A DNA stretch of 48,688 nt from an uncultured Bacteroidales bacterium (GCA_903913285.1 CAIWKO010000043.1:1-48688), one strand, 5' to 3'. Counted from the stretch's first letter, positions 28,770 to 37,284 are shown. Made by a program: numbers and translations. The notes: generated by a model not told the origin, from the letters alone.

Positions 28770-29789
28770 TTATTTAAGTTTTTCTCTGATCTTTAATTCT
28801 ATCTCGTCCGAAAGTTCGGGGTTGTCGTTCAGCAATTGTTTCACTGCTTCGCGGCCCTGCCCCAACTTCGTTTCGTTATAACTGAACCACGAACCGCTCT
28901 TTTTAATGATCTCTTTGTCGACACCCATATCAATAATTTCTCCCACTTTCGAGAAACCTTCGCCATAAATAATATCCACTTCGGCCGTACGGAAAGGCGG
29001 AGCCACTTTATTTTTCACCACTTTCACCCTTACGCGGTTGCCAACCACTTCTTCGCCTTCTTTTATCTGGTTTATTTTGCGGATATCAATACGCACCGAA
29101 GCATAAAATTTCAGCGCATTACCGCCTGTTGTTGTTTCCGGATTACCGAACATAACGCCGATCTTCTCGCGCAACTGATTGATAAAAATACAGCAGCATC
29201 CGGTTTTGCTGATCGTGGCTGTGAGCTTACGCAAAGCCTGCGACATCAAACGTGCCTGCAAACCCATTTTCGAATCGCCCATCTCGCCGTCTATTTCACT
29301 TTTCGGTGTGAGTGCCGCAACCGAATCGATCACAATGATATCGATGGCACCCGAACGGATCAGGTTTTCGGTGATCTCAAGCGCTTGTTCGCCGTTATCG
29401 GGTTGCGATATCAGCAGGTTCTCGATGTCAACACCCAACTTACGGGCATAGCTGCTGTCGAAAGCATGTTCGGCATCAATAAAAGCAGCGATACCGCCTT
29501 TTTTTTGCGATTCGGCAATAGCATGCAACGCCAGCGTTGTTTTTCCCGACGATTCCGGACCGTAAATTTCAATAACCCTGCCTTTGGGGAAACCACCCAC
29601 ACCCAAAGCAATATCAAGTCCGATCGACCCTGTAGAAATAAACTCAATAGAAGTGTCGGGTTGGTCGCCCAATTTCATGATGGTGCCTTTACCATAACTT
29701 TTTTCGATCTTATCGAGTGTAAGTTGCAGAACTTTTAATTTTTCGTTATTGAAAACAATTTCCTTTTTTGCTTCGGTTTCTTTAGCCAT
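28770..29789 (-). CDS. recA: Recombinase RecA
   Basis: A 339-residue protein with all hallmarks of RecA: Walker [10 protein letters not shown], Walker [11 protein letters not shown], the L1 region [17 protein letters not shown], the L2 loop [18 protein letters not shown], and the C-terminal domain ending [11 protein letters not shown]. It coats single-stranded DNA, drives homologous pairing and activates SOS self-cleavage. It lies 14 bases from bcp upstream. The 14.5-kb integron-like region begins shortly beyond bcp. Confidence 0.98.
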   Translation of the reverse strand: MAKETEAKKEIVFNNEKLKVLQLTLDKIEKSYGKGTIMKLGDQPDTSIEFISTGSIGLDIALGVGGFPKGRVIEIYGPESSGKTTLALHAIAESQKKGGIAAFIDAEHAFDSSYARKLGVDIENLLISQPDNGEQALEITENLIRSGAIDIIVIDSVAALTPKSEIDGEMGDSKMGLQARLMSQALRKLTATISKTGCCCIFINQLREKIGVMFGNPETTTGGNALKFYASVRIDIRKINQIKEGEEVVGNRVRVKVVKNKVAPPFRTAEVDIIYGEGFSKVGEIIDMGVDKEIIKKSGSWFSYNETKLGQGREAVKQLLNDNPELSDEIELKIREKLK

Positions 29790-29803
29790 AGTTTTATGTT
29801 TTT

Positions 29804-30274
29804 TTAATTTTTAATTTTCAATTCGTCGAGTATCTGTTGCGTGTGGTCGTTGGTCTTCACTTTTTCAAAAACAGATTCAATAATACCTTTTTCCGAGATA
29901 ATGTAGGTAGTGCGGTTTATCCCGTCGAAACTACGTCCCATAAACTTTTTCGGGCCCCAAACACCGTATAGATTACAGATGGTTTTATCGGCATCCGATA
30001 TCAACGGAAACGGCAAATGATATTTCGAAATAAAATTCTGATGCGAGTTTTCGTTGTCGGCACTGATGCCGATAATAGCAAAACCTTTTTGGAGCAGCAG
30101 CTTATAATTATCGCGCAAATTGCAGGCTTCGGCCGTACATCCGGGTGTATTATCTTTGGGATAAAAATACAATATCACTTTTTTTCCGGCCATTTCGCTC
30201 AATCGTATTTTTATTCCGTTCTGCGCAATACCCGCAAATTCGGGAGCAATATCACCAACTTTTAATAAGGCCAT
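29804..30274 (-). CDS. bcp: Thioredoxin-dependent thiol peroxidase (peroxiredoxin Q/Bcp)
   Basis: A 156-residue AhpC/TSA-fold protein with the peroxidatic Cys46 in TPGCT and a resolving Cys51 five residues later (TAEACNLRD), the alpha-2 type of Bcp. It reduces hydroperoxides with thioredoxin as electron donor in the cytosol. It leads the bcp-recA-TPR-S9 series. Confidence 0.95.
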   Translation of the reverse strand: MALLKVGDIAPEFAGIAQNGIKIRLSEMAGKKVILYFYPKDNTPGCTAEACNLRDNYKLLLQKGFAIIGISADNENSHQNFISKYHLPFPLISDADKTICNLYGVWGPKKFMGRSFDGINRTTYIISEKGIIESVFEKVKTNDHTQQILDELKIKN

Positions 30275-30511
30275 AGTTCAATTTTAATTCTTTACAAAAT
30301 AAAGAAATTTTTGGGAATTTGATTGAATGAAATTGTTTTATTTTATTTGAGCCTCTCGCAAAGGGAAGCAAAAACTTGATATCAATAACTTTTAAGGGTT
30401 AGGCGATTATAATAAAAGGCATATGCAATACGCCCGTGAATTTTTTACATTTTACCCTATACAAAGAAAACGATGGAGGCGAAGCCTGCCGCCGAACCTT
30501 TAGATTTTATT

Positions 30512-30667
30512 CTATGCCAACTCTTTTGTCCTGATTCTGCTTGAATATTTCTTTCTAATTTTATGCAACCTTGTTTTTCTTAATTCAGGGTTTATTTCAT
30601 ATTCAGCGTGTAGTTTTGTGCGAATCTTGCGCATTAAATCTACAGCATCAAAATCTTTATGTTCCAT
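30512..30667 (-). CDS. 51-residue basic protein beside a PIN-domain protein
   Basis: An ATG at 30667 opens a 51-codon frame (MEHKDFDAVDLMRKIRTKLH, ending RTKELA). It starts 11 bases after the stop of the PIN-domain gene. It is rich in Lys and Arg and probably helical. Small genes next to VapC-type toxins are usually antitoxins, though most of these precede the toxin. Conservation cannot be judged here. It could be a partial relic. Confidence 0.5.
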   Translation of the reverse strand: MEHKDFDAVDLMRKIRTKLHAEYEINPELRKTRLHKIRKKYSSRIRTKELA

Positions 30668-30678
30668 TGTAATTCAAT

Positions 30679-31131
30679 TTATTTTATAATTTCTCTGGGG
30701 CTTCTTATTTCCAAAACAGAATATCCGTTTTTAATGTTTACAGCATTATACAGCCTGATTCTGTTTAAATTTACAATATGCTTGAAGTTCCAACTTGCTA
30801 AAACATTTACATTATAAGTGGTTGAAATTGCAATATGCAAAGCGTCTTCATAAAAATTCTTCGAAACAGCACCTTCTTTTATGTATAAATCGGCAAGCAA
30901 TTCGCATTCATTATCCGAGGCAATTATTTCAAGGAAATCCTGAGGAATTTCATTGATCTTATTCCTCACAAATTCCGGTGCATTTTCCAATTCATCAAGG
31001 GTAACATCCGAAATTATGGCAATCATATTACCTTTTATAAATTCATGAAATAATTTATCCGACCATTCTTTAAACTCTTTGTCAAAACAGCCACCTATTA
31101 CCGAAGTGTCGATGTAAACTTTTTGCTTCAT
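30679..31131 (-). CDS. PIN-domain protein (VapC-like ribonuclease)
   Basis: A 150-residue protein. It begins MKQKVYIDTSVIGGCFD, with the first conserved Asp of PIN domains, and later has FYEDALHIAISTTYNVNVLASWNFKHI, the second acidic cluster and the terminal W-N strand. PIN proteins are Mg-dependent ribonucleases and usually toxins of VapBC modules. It lies between bcp and the last, decayed cassette of the integron-like array and has no attC-like site of its own. Confidence 0.8.
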   Translation of the reverse strand: MKQKVYIDTSVIGGCFDKEFKEWSDKLFHEFIKGNMIAIISDVTLDELENAPEFVRNKINEIPQDFLEIIASDNECELLADLYIKEGAVSKNFYEDALHIAISTTYNVNVLASWNFKHIVNLNRIRLYNAVNIKNGYSVLEIRSPREIIK

Positions 31132-31240
31132 TTAATTTCTGTTTTTACAAAGATAGTAAAAAATCTTCTAATGTTCTATTGCATACATAATAAAAGCAAA
31201 AGACCTGCTATCCGGCAAGCCTTTCGAATATTACTTTAAG

Positions 31241-31345
31241 AGGCGTAGCCTCAATTCATAGTTCGACCGAGGTGAGAACCTCCGCCGAACGGGGGCGCAG
31301 CCTCAATTTATTTTTCGACGGAGGCACAGCCTGCCGCCGAACGGG
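31241..31345. repeat. GC-richer dispersed repeat, two tandem units
   Basis: Two units of about 53 bases have the order GGCG(T/C)AGCCTCAATT, then TTCGAC(C)GAGG, then CCGCCGAACGGG. A third fragment is at 30473-30499, and a related GTTCGGCTGAGGTT piece lies at 46235-46260. The repeat marks the distal end of the array, where a ninth attC-like site would be expected but is absent. Such intergenic repeats look dispersed and non-coding. Confidence 0.6.
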
Positions 31346-31350
31346 TGTTC

Positions 31351-31902
31351 TTATTTACTACTCAACTTATCAAGTTTTTTCTTATTATATGCTCTTGCTT
31401 CTTCCATTGTTTTAAAATCAGCAGAACTTTTCATTTCCTGTATTTGCTTTTCTATTTGAGCATCTGTCGGTGTGGTTAGATTTGAAACAGCAAATCCAAG
31501 ATCAACGACCTGTTGTGTGCCGCTTAATTTCATTACAACCAGGTCTCCGAGTTGTTTGAAATAATCAGTCTCAATTTTTGCCTGAGAAGTATATAAAGCA
31601 ATACTCATTAGACCTCCATGCTGATTGCCGAACTCACCTGAAAGGTCAGCAAGATAAACGTAGGTGTCAAAGTTCTTTGTATCTTTCTCAGCAAATTTTA
31701 ATATAGTTTCTATTCCTTCATCTTTAAATTTCGCTTTAGCCTTAATTTCTTTTATCTTTTTAATTGCATCAATTTTCTTTTGGTCATTCTGACTTTGTGT
31801 CACAGTTTTGTCCTGTCCGGAATTACCACAGGAAGTCAAGGTCAATGAAAATGCAATCAGTAAACTGATCACAACGCAAAAATTAATTCTCAATGTTCTC
31901 AT
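31351..31902 (-). CDS. Lipoprotein of unknown function (cassette 9)
   Basis: A 183-residue protein with a lipobox (SLTLTSCGN; Cys25), a Lys-rich helical stretch, and then a mixed region without known motifs. It is the only gene after attC8, so it occupies the last cassette, but the closing attC-like site at its 3' end is missing. The start TTATGCAC of the cassette (31964 downward) finds no inverted partner before bcp. Function unknown. Confidence 0.75.
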   Translation of the reverse strand: MRTLRINFCVVISLLIAFSLTLTSCGNSGQDKTVTQSQNDQKKIDAIKKIKEIKAKAKFKDEGIETILKFAEKDTKNFDTYVYLADLSGEFGNQHGGLMSIALYTSQAKIETDYFKQLGDLVVMKLSGTQQVVDLGFAVSNLTTPTDAQIEKQIQEMKSSADFKTMEEARAYNKKKLDKLSSK

Positions 31903-31956
31903 AATTTTAAATTTTATAGGTTAACCAATTGTGTTTGGTTTTGTGTTTTTTCACTT

Positions 31957-32071
31957 GTGCATAACGTTCCCCGTGTTGGCGCAGTTCTTTTTACCTTAGA
32001 CCTACGCGCATGCCCGTCAGGGCTAGCGTTATCAATAAAAAAAGAATTGTCGCTAACACGGTGTTATGAGC
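31957..32071 (-). other. attC8-like recombination site
   Basis: The plus strand folds into an imperfect hairpin: 31972-31992 pairs with 32039-32060, with one extra T (32050) and G.T pairs at 31978/32054 and 31984/32047. The outer cores are GTGCATAAC (31957-31965, next cassette) and GTTATGAGC (32063-32071), the latter matching the start of cassette 8 with one change. The loop carries CCTTAGACCTACGCGCATG, nearly the same as in attC6. Confidence 0.8.
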
Positions 32072-32096
32072 AGGTTTTATTGGTCTCATTATTTTC

Positions 32097-32702
32097 TTAT
32101 TTCAATATTTCGGATAATTCAAAATCAGGAAATATTTTAGGCATATTTACTCTGAAGTTTTCAGGTTCTGAGGTATTTTCTTCACCTGTTAGTTCAGCTA
32201 CAATTACTGTTTGCCAATACCAAAAACCACGTGTTTTTAATAAAGCATTGAGATATTCTTTAAAGTCCATTTTTAATGGGTGTTGGTCTTCACCACAATA
32301 ATGAAAATAAACTTCAGGATTATCAGAACCGTCAAGATTTAAAACAGCACATGCCTCTGGAACAAAAAAATCTAATGGGTGTAATAGTTTATATTTATCG
32401 TTATCATCCCAATAAATAGTATCTTTCCAATCCTGAAATACTTCTTGAATAGGCAATAGTTCCATGTTACCCATTACAGTGTCTTCAGTTCCTTCAGTAT
32501 CTTTTAACTCCCATGATAATTTTACACCATTAGCGGATTTATAGAAATCCAACATATCGCTTGTGAGTTTGAATTTTTTTTCTGCAAATTTTATTTCTTC
32601 CTCTGTTGCAGGTGGGTTAATAACAAAATCTGTAACTATAATTTCAGGATGTTGACTAAGTTCATCAACCATTTTTTTAAATTCTTCTAAATAAATTTCC
32701 AT
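32097..32702 (-). CDS. SMI1/KNR4-family protein (cassette 8, second gene)
   Basis: A 201-residue acidic protein. The stretch PPATEEEIKFAEKKFKLTSDMLDFYKSANGVKL is the SMI1/KNR4 signature (Pro, then a helix, then F-Y-x-x-x-N-G), followed by LLPIQEVFQDW and FHYCGEDQHPLK. Many bacterial members are immunity proteins against polymorphic toxins. No toxin gene is present here, so it may be an orphan immunity or a general binding protein. It follows the leucine-rich gene by 5 bases, within the same cassette. Confidence 0.85.
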   Translation of the reverse strand: MEIYLEEFKKMVDELSQHPEIIVTDFVINPPATEEEIKFAEKKFKLTSDMLDFYKSANGVKLSWELKDTEGTEDTVMGNMELLPIQEVFQDWKDTIYWDDNDKYKLLHPLDFFVPEACAVLNLDGSDNPEVYFHYCGEDQHPLKMDFKEYLNALLKTRGFWYWQTVIVAELTGEENTSEPENFRVNMPKIFPDFELSEILK

Positions 32703-32707
32703 ATTAT

Positions 32708-33352
32708 TTATTTGTTGAACCCAATAATATTTTTGCCAACTGATAAACTTGCTGGGAGCATCGTTATTTGTGTATTAGTTAAATCAAGATCGCCTTTTAC
32801 TGTTAAATTTTCAGGTAGTTCTGTGATTTTTTTTGCGCTACTTAAATAAAGATCACCTGTAACTGAGAAGTTTTCAGGTAATTTAGTAATGCCTGACCAA
32901 CTCAATAATAAATCGCCTCCAACAGATAAAGTTTCTGGTATTTGTGGAATTGATGTGCTCCTGATATCAAGAGTACCACCAACTGATAAATTTTCTGGTA
33001 ATTGAGTAATTAGTAATCCAGCTACGCATAGTGTACCACCAACTTTTAAATTTGCTGGCAGTTGCGAAATTTCTGTATTAGTCAAATTAAGATCGCAACC
33101 AATAGAAAAATTTTCGGGTAGTTGGGTAATTTGTACATTCATTAAGTTTAAAGAGCCTCGAAGTGTCAAATTTTCTGGCAGGTAAGTTATAATTTTGTTT
33201 TTCGCAAACCAACTAACATTCTCGCTTACAACATTAAAAAGCTCATCGTAATTGTTTGATTTCACAATCATGCTGTGATAACTTTCGCTTTTTTTTATTT
33301 TTGATATTTTTTGTATTATTTCTTGTTTGAAATCTTCAAAAGTTGTTGCCAT
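32708..33352 (-). CDS. Leucine-rich-repeat-like protein (cassette 8, first gene)
   Basis: A 214-residue protein. After an N-terminal helix of about 65 residues come seven or eight repeats of roughly 20 residues with the pattern LPENLxVGGDLxLxxTxIxQ. This makes a short solenoid similar to bacterial LRR or bactofilin-like beta stacks. No signal peptide is present. It shares a cassette with the SMI1 protein, so the two are likely to act together or move together. Confidence 0.78.
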   Translation of the reverse strand: MATTFEDFKQEIIQKISKIKKSESYHSMIVKSNNYDELFNVVSENVSWFAKNKIITYLPENLTLRGSLNLMNVQITQLPENFSIGCDLNLTNTEISQLPANLKVGGTLCVAGLLITQLPENLSVGGTLDIRSTSIPQIPETLSVGGDLLLSWSGITKLPENFSVTGDLYLSSAKKITELPENLTVKGDLDLTNTQITMLPASLSVGKNIIGFNK

Positions 33353-33402
33353 ATTATTATTTTTTAAGTTTGTAAATTTTTTACTCCTTTGGCGTTTCTA
33401 TA

Positions 33403-33485
33403 TCACCCCGTTTTTGTTGGTGGTTTCTGGTCTCCACTTTAAATTTTCAATTTGTTTATTTTTTGTCAGTCAAAACTGTCCGAGT
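33403..33485 (-). promoter_or_regulatory. Conserved leader element of cassette 8
   Basis: On the minus strand this leader includes GTGGAGACCAGAAACCAC followed by a run of A and GGGGTGA. The leader of cassette 4 (37285-37350) contains the same arrangement although the genes downstream are unrelated. The GTGG and CCAC ends could pair as a small hairpin. A promoter, RNA element or common origin are all possible. Confidence 0.5.
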
Positions 33486-33529
33486 AATTTTCATTTATTC
33501 ACAGTTATGTAGTTCGGTCTTGTAAACTT

Positions 33530-33623
33530 GCCCATAACGGTGAGCAGCCTTGCTGCGTGCACTCAAAGATAATACTTTTATGTTAGGTTTTAATTGCATG
33601 CAGCAAGGGTGTTGTTATAGGGC
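33530..33623 (-). other. attC7-like recombination site
   Basis: At 94 bases this is the shortest site. 33545-33560 pairs with 33596-33611, with a G.T pair at 33557/33599 and a G.G mismatch at 33547/33609. The outer cores are GCCCATAAC (start of cassette 8) and GTTATAGGGC (end of cassette 7). Confidence 0.85.
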
Positions 33624-33630
33624 GTTTATT

Positions 33631-34221
33631 TTATTCGTATTTCTTTGTTATTTCAAGATAGAGTGATGTGTCTTGAAGTATCATTTTTCCTGAGATTGGA
33701 TAAAGAATTGAATTTGCTTTGTCCATGAAATATTTGTCAGAAAATACACCATCAGTTTCCATTACGATATCATTCGTTAAAATTAAAGTGTCATTTTTGA
33801 TGGTATAGTCGCCCTTATAGACACCACTTGCTTCAAGATGGATTAATTCTGCTTTATATGTATTGTCTTTGCGCAACACCAAAAGACAAGCAGCCACACC
33901 TTGGTGTCCTTTTACATGTCTAAATGCTTCAAGAATTGTTGGCGCTTTGAATAATTCATATTCCTTAATAAAAATAAATGGTATTAAGAAAGAAAAAAAT
34001 ATTGTGATAATAATTGGACCAAAATTGTTTTTCCTATTTTCTCGTTTGTTCTTTTTGAAAGAGAAAATTGTGGTTAATATAAAAAACGCGAAATAACCCC
34101 CGGTTAAAATCACTGTTAAAACAATTGAAAATCCTGTAACCATATGATTAATTGGAATAATTGTCAAAATAGTTAGTATTCCGATTGCTATTAATAGCAT
34201 TGATGTCCAGATTGTCCTCAT
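33631..34221 (-). CDS. Small membrane protein of unknown function (cassette 7)
   Basis: A 196-residue protein with three hydrophobic segments in the first 105 residues (IWTSMLLIAIGILTILTIIP, then FSIVLTVILTGGYFAFFIL, then IITIFFSFLIPFIFI). A soluble C-terminal domain with beta-strand character follows (GVYKGDYTIKNDTLILTND). No known motif. It is the only gene of its cassette. Confidence 0.72.
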   Translation of the reverse strand: MRTIWTSMLLIAIGILTILTIIPINHMVTGFSIVLTVILTGGYFAFFILTTIFSFKKNKRENRKNNFGPIIITIFFSFLIPFIFIKEYELFKAPTILEAFRHVKGHQGVAACLLVLRKDNTYKAELIHLEASGVYKGDYTIKNDTLILTNDIVMETDGVFSDKYFMDKANSILYPISGKMILQDTSLYLEITKKYE

Positions 34222-34233
34222 TTGTTTTTTAAT

Positions 34234-34347
34234 GCCCTATAACGCCTCGCAGCTAGGCAGTAGTTTGGAGCACCTTAGACCCACGCGCATGGCGATAGCC
34301 TAGCGTTTTAATTAGCGGAAAATTCTGCTTAGGTGCTGTTAGCGTTT
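34234..34347 (-). other. attC6-like recombination site
   Basis: 34249-34260 pairs with 34325-34336, with a G.T pair at 34256/34329 and a G.G mismatch at 34252/34333. The outer cores are GCCCTATAAC (start of cassette 7) and GTTAGCGTTT (end of cassette 6). The loop motif at 34273-34291 is shared with attC8. Confidence 0.8.
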
Positions 34348-34357
34348 CGGTGACTAC
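34338..34357. repeat. 20-base direct repeat, copy 1
   Basis: GTTAGCGTTTCGGTGACTAC occurs here at the outer edge of attC6 and again without change at 35000-35019 between the two genes of cassette 6. Confidence 0.9.
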
Positions 34358-34370
34358 ATCAAATTTATCA

Positions 34371-34982
34371 TTATTTTTTTACCGATATTTCAATTGTATC
34401 TGAAGTTAATACAAATTGGGGTATACTTTTAATATTTTCATAATTTCCTTGCTCTATAATTTCCTTATAATCTTTAGGTATTTCACTTGCATGTTCTTTT
34501 TGATTTTCCCCTTGTTTATAATCGTAATGAGCAGTTAAACGAATTGTTCCACTTGAAGGAAAATCAAAAAACCTAATTATATTTTCAGAAGCCATTTTAT
34601 AGATTTGAATTTTCTGTAACGGATTAATTGTTGCAGTATCTTTTTGCCATTCTGCATCAAATAATCCGCAACGTAATGAACCGAGTTTTTTTAATTGTTT
34701 CCATTTCCTATTCTCATCTTTAAACTCAGCAGTGAAGAAAATGTAAGGTTCACGCCATGCTGATTCAGAACCGTCTCCTGGCATTATTATTTTATATTTG
34801 TCAGTTTTGGATTGATTTGTCAGATAAAGATAAATAACATCATCAACATTTTGTTTATTCGCACGTTCAAATGTTATTGTCATTTTAAGGTTTTTTTCTT
34901 GATTTGAGTTTGTTGTATTTTGCGAATAACTTATCAATACGAAACAAATAAGTAAAAGGGATGTCAATGTTATTTTTTTCAT
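34371..34982 (-). CDS. Exported protein of unknown function (cassette 6, second gene)
   Basis: A 203-residue protein with a signal peptide (MKKITLTSLLLICFVLISYSQ). The mature part is polar, with strands such as DDVIYLYLTNQSKTDKYKI and SGTIRLTAHYDYKQG, suggesting a small beta-sandwich. It lies between the two copies of the 20-base repeat, which suggests it was once a separate cassette. Confidence 0.72.
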   Translation of the reverse strand: MKKITLTSLLLICFVLISYSQNTTNSNQEKNLKMTITFERANKQNVDDVIYLYLTNQSKTDKYKIIMPGDGSESAWREPYIFFTAEFKDENRKWKQLKKLGSLRCGLFDAEWQKDTATINPLQKIQIYKMASENIIRFFDFPSSGTIRLTAHYDYKQGENQKEHASEIPKDYKEIIEQGNYENIKSIPQFVLTSDTIEISVKK

Positions 34983-34999
34983 TTTGTTTAAATTATATT

Positions 35000-35019
35000 G
35001 TTAGCGTTTCGGTGACTAC
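35000..35019. repeat. 20-base direct repeat, copy 2 (attC remnant?)
   Basis: Identical to 34338-34357. Here no hairpin partner lies to its left, so it looks like the surviving outer arm of a site that has been lost, with the genes on either side now fused into one cassette. Confidence 0.75.
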
Positions 35020-35068
35020 GACTACTTTATCCTTTATATTTCCGTATTTATTTTAAAATAAAAAAGGA

Positions 35069-35536
35069 TTATTTATTTTCTTGTTTCTTCCATTCTAATA
35101 AGAGTATTTCTTTCCATAATTTAAATTCTTTGTGACATTCCATAGTAAATTTATCATCAATAATAGATTTTTGATTTTCATTATTGAATTTATAAATAAT
35201 GTGTTCTGTACTCTTATTATCAGTAGTTTTAATTCTAATTAAACAATCAAGAAATATTCTTTCTAAATTTTTCAATTCTGATATAGGAAATAAAATATCT
35301 AAATCCTTACCATTTTTCAAATGTTCTGGATTTTTCCAGTGTATTTTTATTTTTTTTTGCTGAACTGTAAAAGTAAATGTGTCCAAATAATCACCCCAAT
35401 CACCATTATAATCTTCTATAAGTGTAAAGGATTTTGAGGATAGAATTTGTTTGAGAGAATCATTGTTTGTTTGAGAATAACAAAGAGAATAAAAACATAC
35501 AAATAAAATTGTAATTACAAATTGAATTGTTTTCAT
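35069..35536 (-). CDS. Exported protein of unknown function (cassette 6, first gene)
   Basis: A 155-residue protein with a signal peptide (MKTIQFVITILFVCFYSLCYSQ) and a mature domain of about 130 residues rich in Lys and Asp. No motif recognised. It is very AT-rich, like its neighbours. Confidence 0.7.
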   Translation of the reverse strand: MKTIQFVITILFVCFYSLCYSQTNNDSLKQILSSKSFTLIEDYNGDWGDYLDTFTFTVQQKKIKIHWKNPEHLKNGKDLDILFPISELKNLERIFLDCLIRIKTTDNKSTEHIIYKFNNENQKSIIDDKFTMECHKEFKLWKEILLLEWKKQENK

Positions 35537-35676
35537 TTTAATATTTTTTAGTACAAATATATTTTTTCATAATCATTTCATTTAAATAGTAGTAAATTGG
35601 GTTTACGGTGTTAATTACAAAGATAAAAGCATTTTTTATTATCGTAATCTTTTATATTGCGAAAAATCCTGGAACT

Positions 35677-35811
35677 GAACGCTAACGGTGGCGGTATGAA
35701 AAGTTGCCGATTGCGGGCGATTTCCTATCAAGTTACACAAGGGTTGAAGCGAGCGATAACTTTTGAATAACCTACTTAACCGGCAATTTTTTATACCGCG
35801 TGTTGGCAACC
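35677..35811 (-). other. attC5-like recombination site
   Basis: A 19-pair stem with no gap: 35691-35709 with 35781-35799, two G.T pairs (35698/35792 and 35703/35787), then a G.G mismatch at 35690/35800. The outer cores are GAACGCTAAC (start of cassette 6) and GTTGGCAACC (end of cassette 5). Confidence 0.88.
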
Positions 35812-35822
35812 GTAGTTCTTTG

Positions 35823-36671
35823 TTATTTGTTGATTCTTATCCAATATGAGCCTCCATGTTTCTCAACTCCTTTTAGATTATCATGATTCCATATCGGAGA
35901 AATCAAATCAGAAAGTTCTTTGTCCTCGAATATGAAGTAATTTGGTAAAATCGTATCATATTTTTCTGGATTTGCTAATAAATACATCGCCAATCCATAT
36001 TGCTCAGAATAAAATCTATCGCACATAAATTGAGGATAGTCATAAGGCAAATAGATGTCATGAATATGTACAATCACACCTTTTTTCAACCTTGGTAGAA
36101 TCTCCAAATAAAAAACCATTGAATCAGAATTCGGCAAAATCCTATGAGAATTATCCACAAAGAGAATGTCATTTTCATTTAACTCGTCTAAAATGTTAAA
36201 GTCAATATTCTCAAAAGGTTCTCTTATCACCTTATCAGCTAAATTATCAATCTCTGCACGAGGCATAGGGTCAATCGAGACAATTTGAGTATTTAAATTT
36301 TGCTCATTTTTTGCTTTAAATGCTACTTTTGTCGAGTTACCCGAACCTATTTCAATGTATTTTTTAGGTTTGAACTCTGAAATCAAGGTGTAAATCCCAA
36401 TAATGTCAAGTCCAGGCAAAAATCCATTATTCCAAGATGGTTTGTTTGAATCAGTTTCTTTACTTGAATCTTGAATTGACCATATTTTATCCTTATGAGA
36501 CAATGACTTGCCAATTATATCTTTGTATTTACTGCGATTTGAATCAATTATCGAGTATAAATCCTTATGCGCAGGTTTTCCATGTCCATATCGTGGTTTA
36601 AAATCCACTTTATACTCAAGATATAAATTTTGAAATTTTGGGTTCAAAAATCTGTAAATCTGTTTAATCAT
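35823..36671 (-). CDS. Class I SAM-dependent methyltransferase-like protein (cassette 5)
   Basis: A 282-residue protein. The Rossmann fold can be followed: KKYIEIGSGNSTKVA (SAM loop), QIVSIDPMPRAEID (acidic end of strand 2), NDILFVDNSHR (strand 4), and KKGVIVHIHDIYLPYDYP. This is the layout of the Methyltransf_24 group, which includes cephalosporin hydroxylase-like and sugar methyltransferases. The substrate cannot be told. It is the sole gene of cassette 5. Confidence 0.82.
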   Translation of the reverse strand: MIKQIYRFLNPKFQNLYLEYKVDFKPRYGHGKPAHKDLYSIIDSNRSKYKDIIGKSLSHKDKIWSIQDSSKETDSNKPSWNNGFLPGLDIIGIYTLISEFKPKKYIEIGSGNSTKVAFKAKNEQNLNTQIVSIDPMPRAEIDNLADKVIREPFENIDFNILDELNENDILFVDNSHRILPNSDSMVFYLEILPRLKKGVIVHIHDIYLPYDYPQFMCDRFYSEQYGLAMYLLANPEKYDTILPNYFIFEDKELSDLISPIWNHDNLKGVEKHGGSYWIRINK

Positions 36672-36711
36672 ATTTTAAAGTTTAATCTGTTGCTGTGTCA
36701 TTTTTTACTAT

Positions 36712-36841
36712 GGTTGCCAACGGCTCGGGCTTGCTTTTCGGGCGGGTTCCGAAAAGCTGTCCCGAAGCCGCGTTGTTTCAAGTTAAACTTTCCTGTCTCA
36801 CGAAGCACGACCCGCCTGAAAGCAAGCCTCGTGTTATGGGC
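36712..36841 (-). other. attC4-like recombination site
   Basis: 36727-36747 pairs with 36810-36829, with one extra T (36738) and G.T pairs at 36727/36829 and 36740/36817. The outer cores are GGTTGCCAAC (start of cassette 5) and GTTATGGGC (end of cassette 4). The single extrahelical base recalls classical attC sites. Confidence 0.87.
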
Positions 36842-36844
36842 TGG

Positions 36845-37240
36845 TTATTTATCAGGACAAGTTAATGTGCATTTACAATAAAAGTTTGGTTCATTTGCAG
36901 TACAATAATTACATGAACCAACATCTCCACCCCCAGCATCGCAAACACCATATGTTGTATAATCATCTGTTTTTGACAGATGGCAGTCACTTGCAGCCAT
37001 ATAACTACCACAATCACATGTCCATGTTTGACCGCAACCAACGTTTAATTGCGTAAATCCACCCCACTTTACCCAAGTACCATACCATGTTTGAGTAGTT
37101 GTAGTTGTTGAATCAGAAAAAGAATTTGTATTATTTGCAAGTGCAGTTTCTTTTCCATTTGGAGTAATACTTGATTGTTGCGCAAATGATCCTGATATAA
37201 ATACCAAGAATAATAATACTAAGAAAATTGTTTTTTTCAT
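36845..37240 (-). CDS. Cys-rich exported protein (cassette 4)
   Basis: A 131-residue protein with a signal peptide (MKKTIFLVLLFLVFISGSFAQ). The last 70 residues hold about ten Cys in CGQTWTCDCGSY, SDCHLS, GVCDAGGGD, SCNYC, and FYCKCTLTCPDK, so a disulfide-stabilised mini-domain is likely after export. The stop is three bases from attC4. A secreted effector, bacteriocin-like or binding role would fit, but nothing proves it. Confidence 0.72.
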   Translation of the reverse strand: MKKTIFLVLLFLVFISGSFAQQSSITPNGKETALANNTNSFSDSTTTTTQTWYGTWVKWGGFTQLNVGCGQTWTCDCGSYMAASDCHLSKTDDYTTYGVCDAGGGDVGSCNYCTANEPNFYCKCTLTCPDK

Positions 37241-37284
37241 TTTATTTAATTTTTATTTTTTCTTACTTATAAGGCTTTTCAGTG

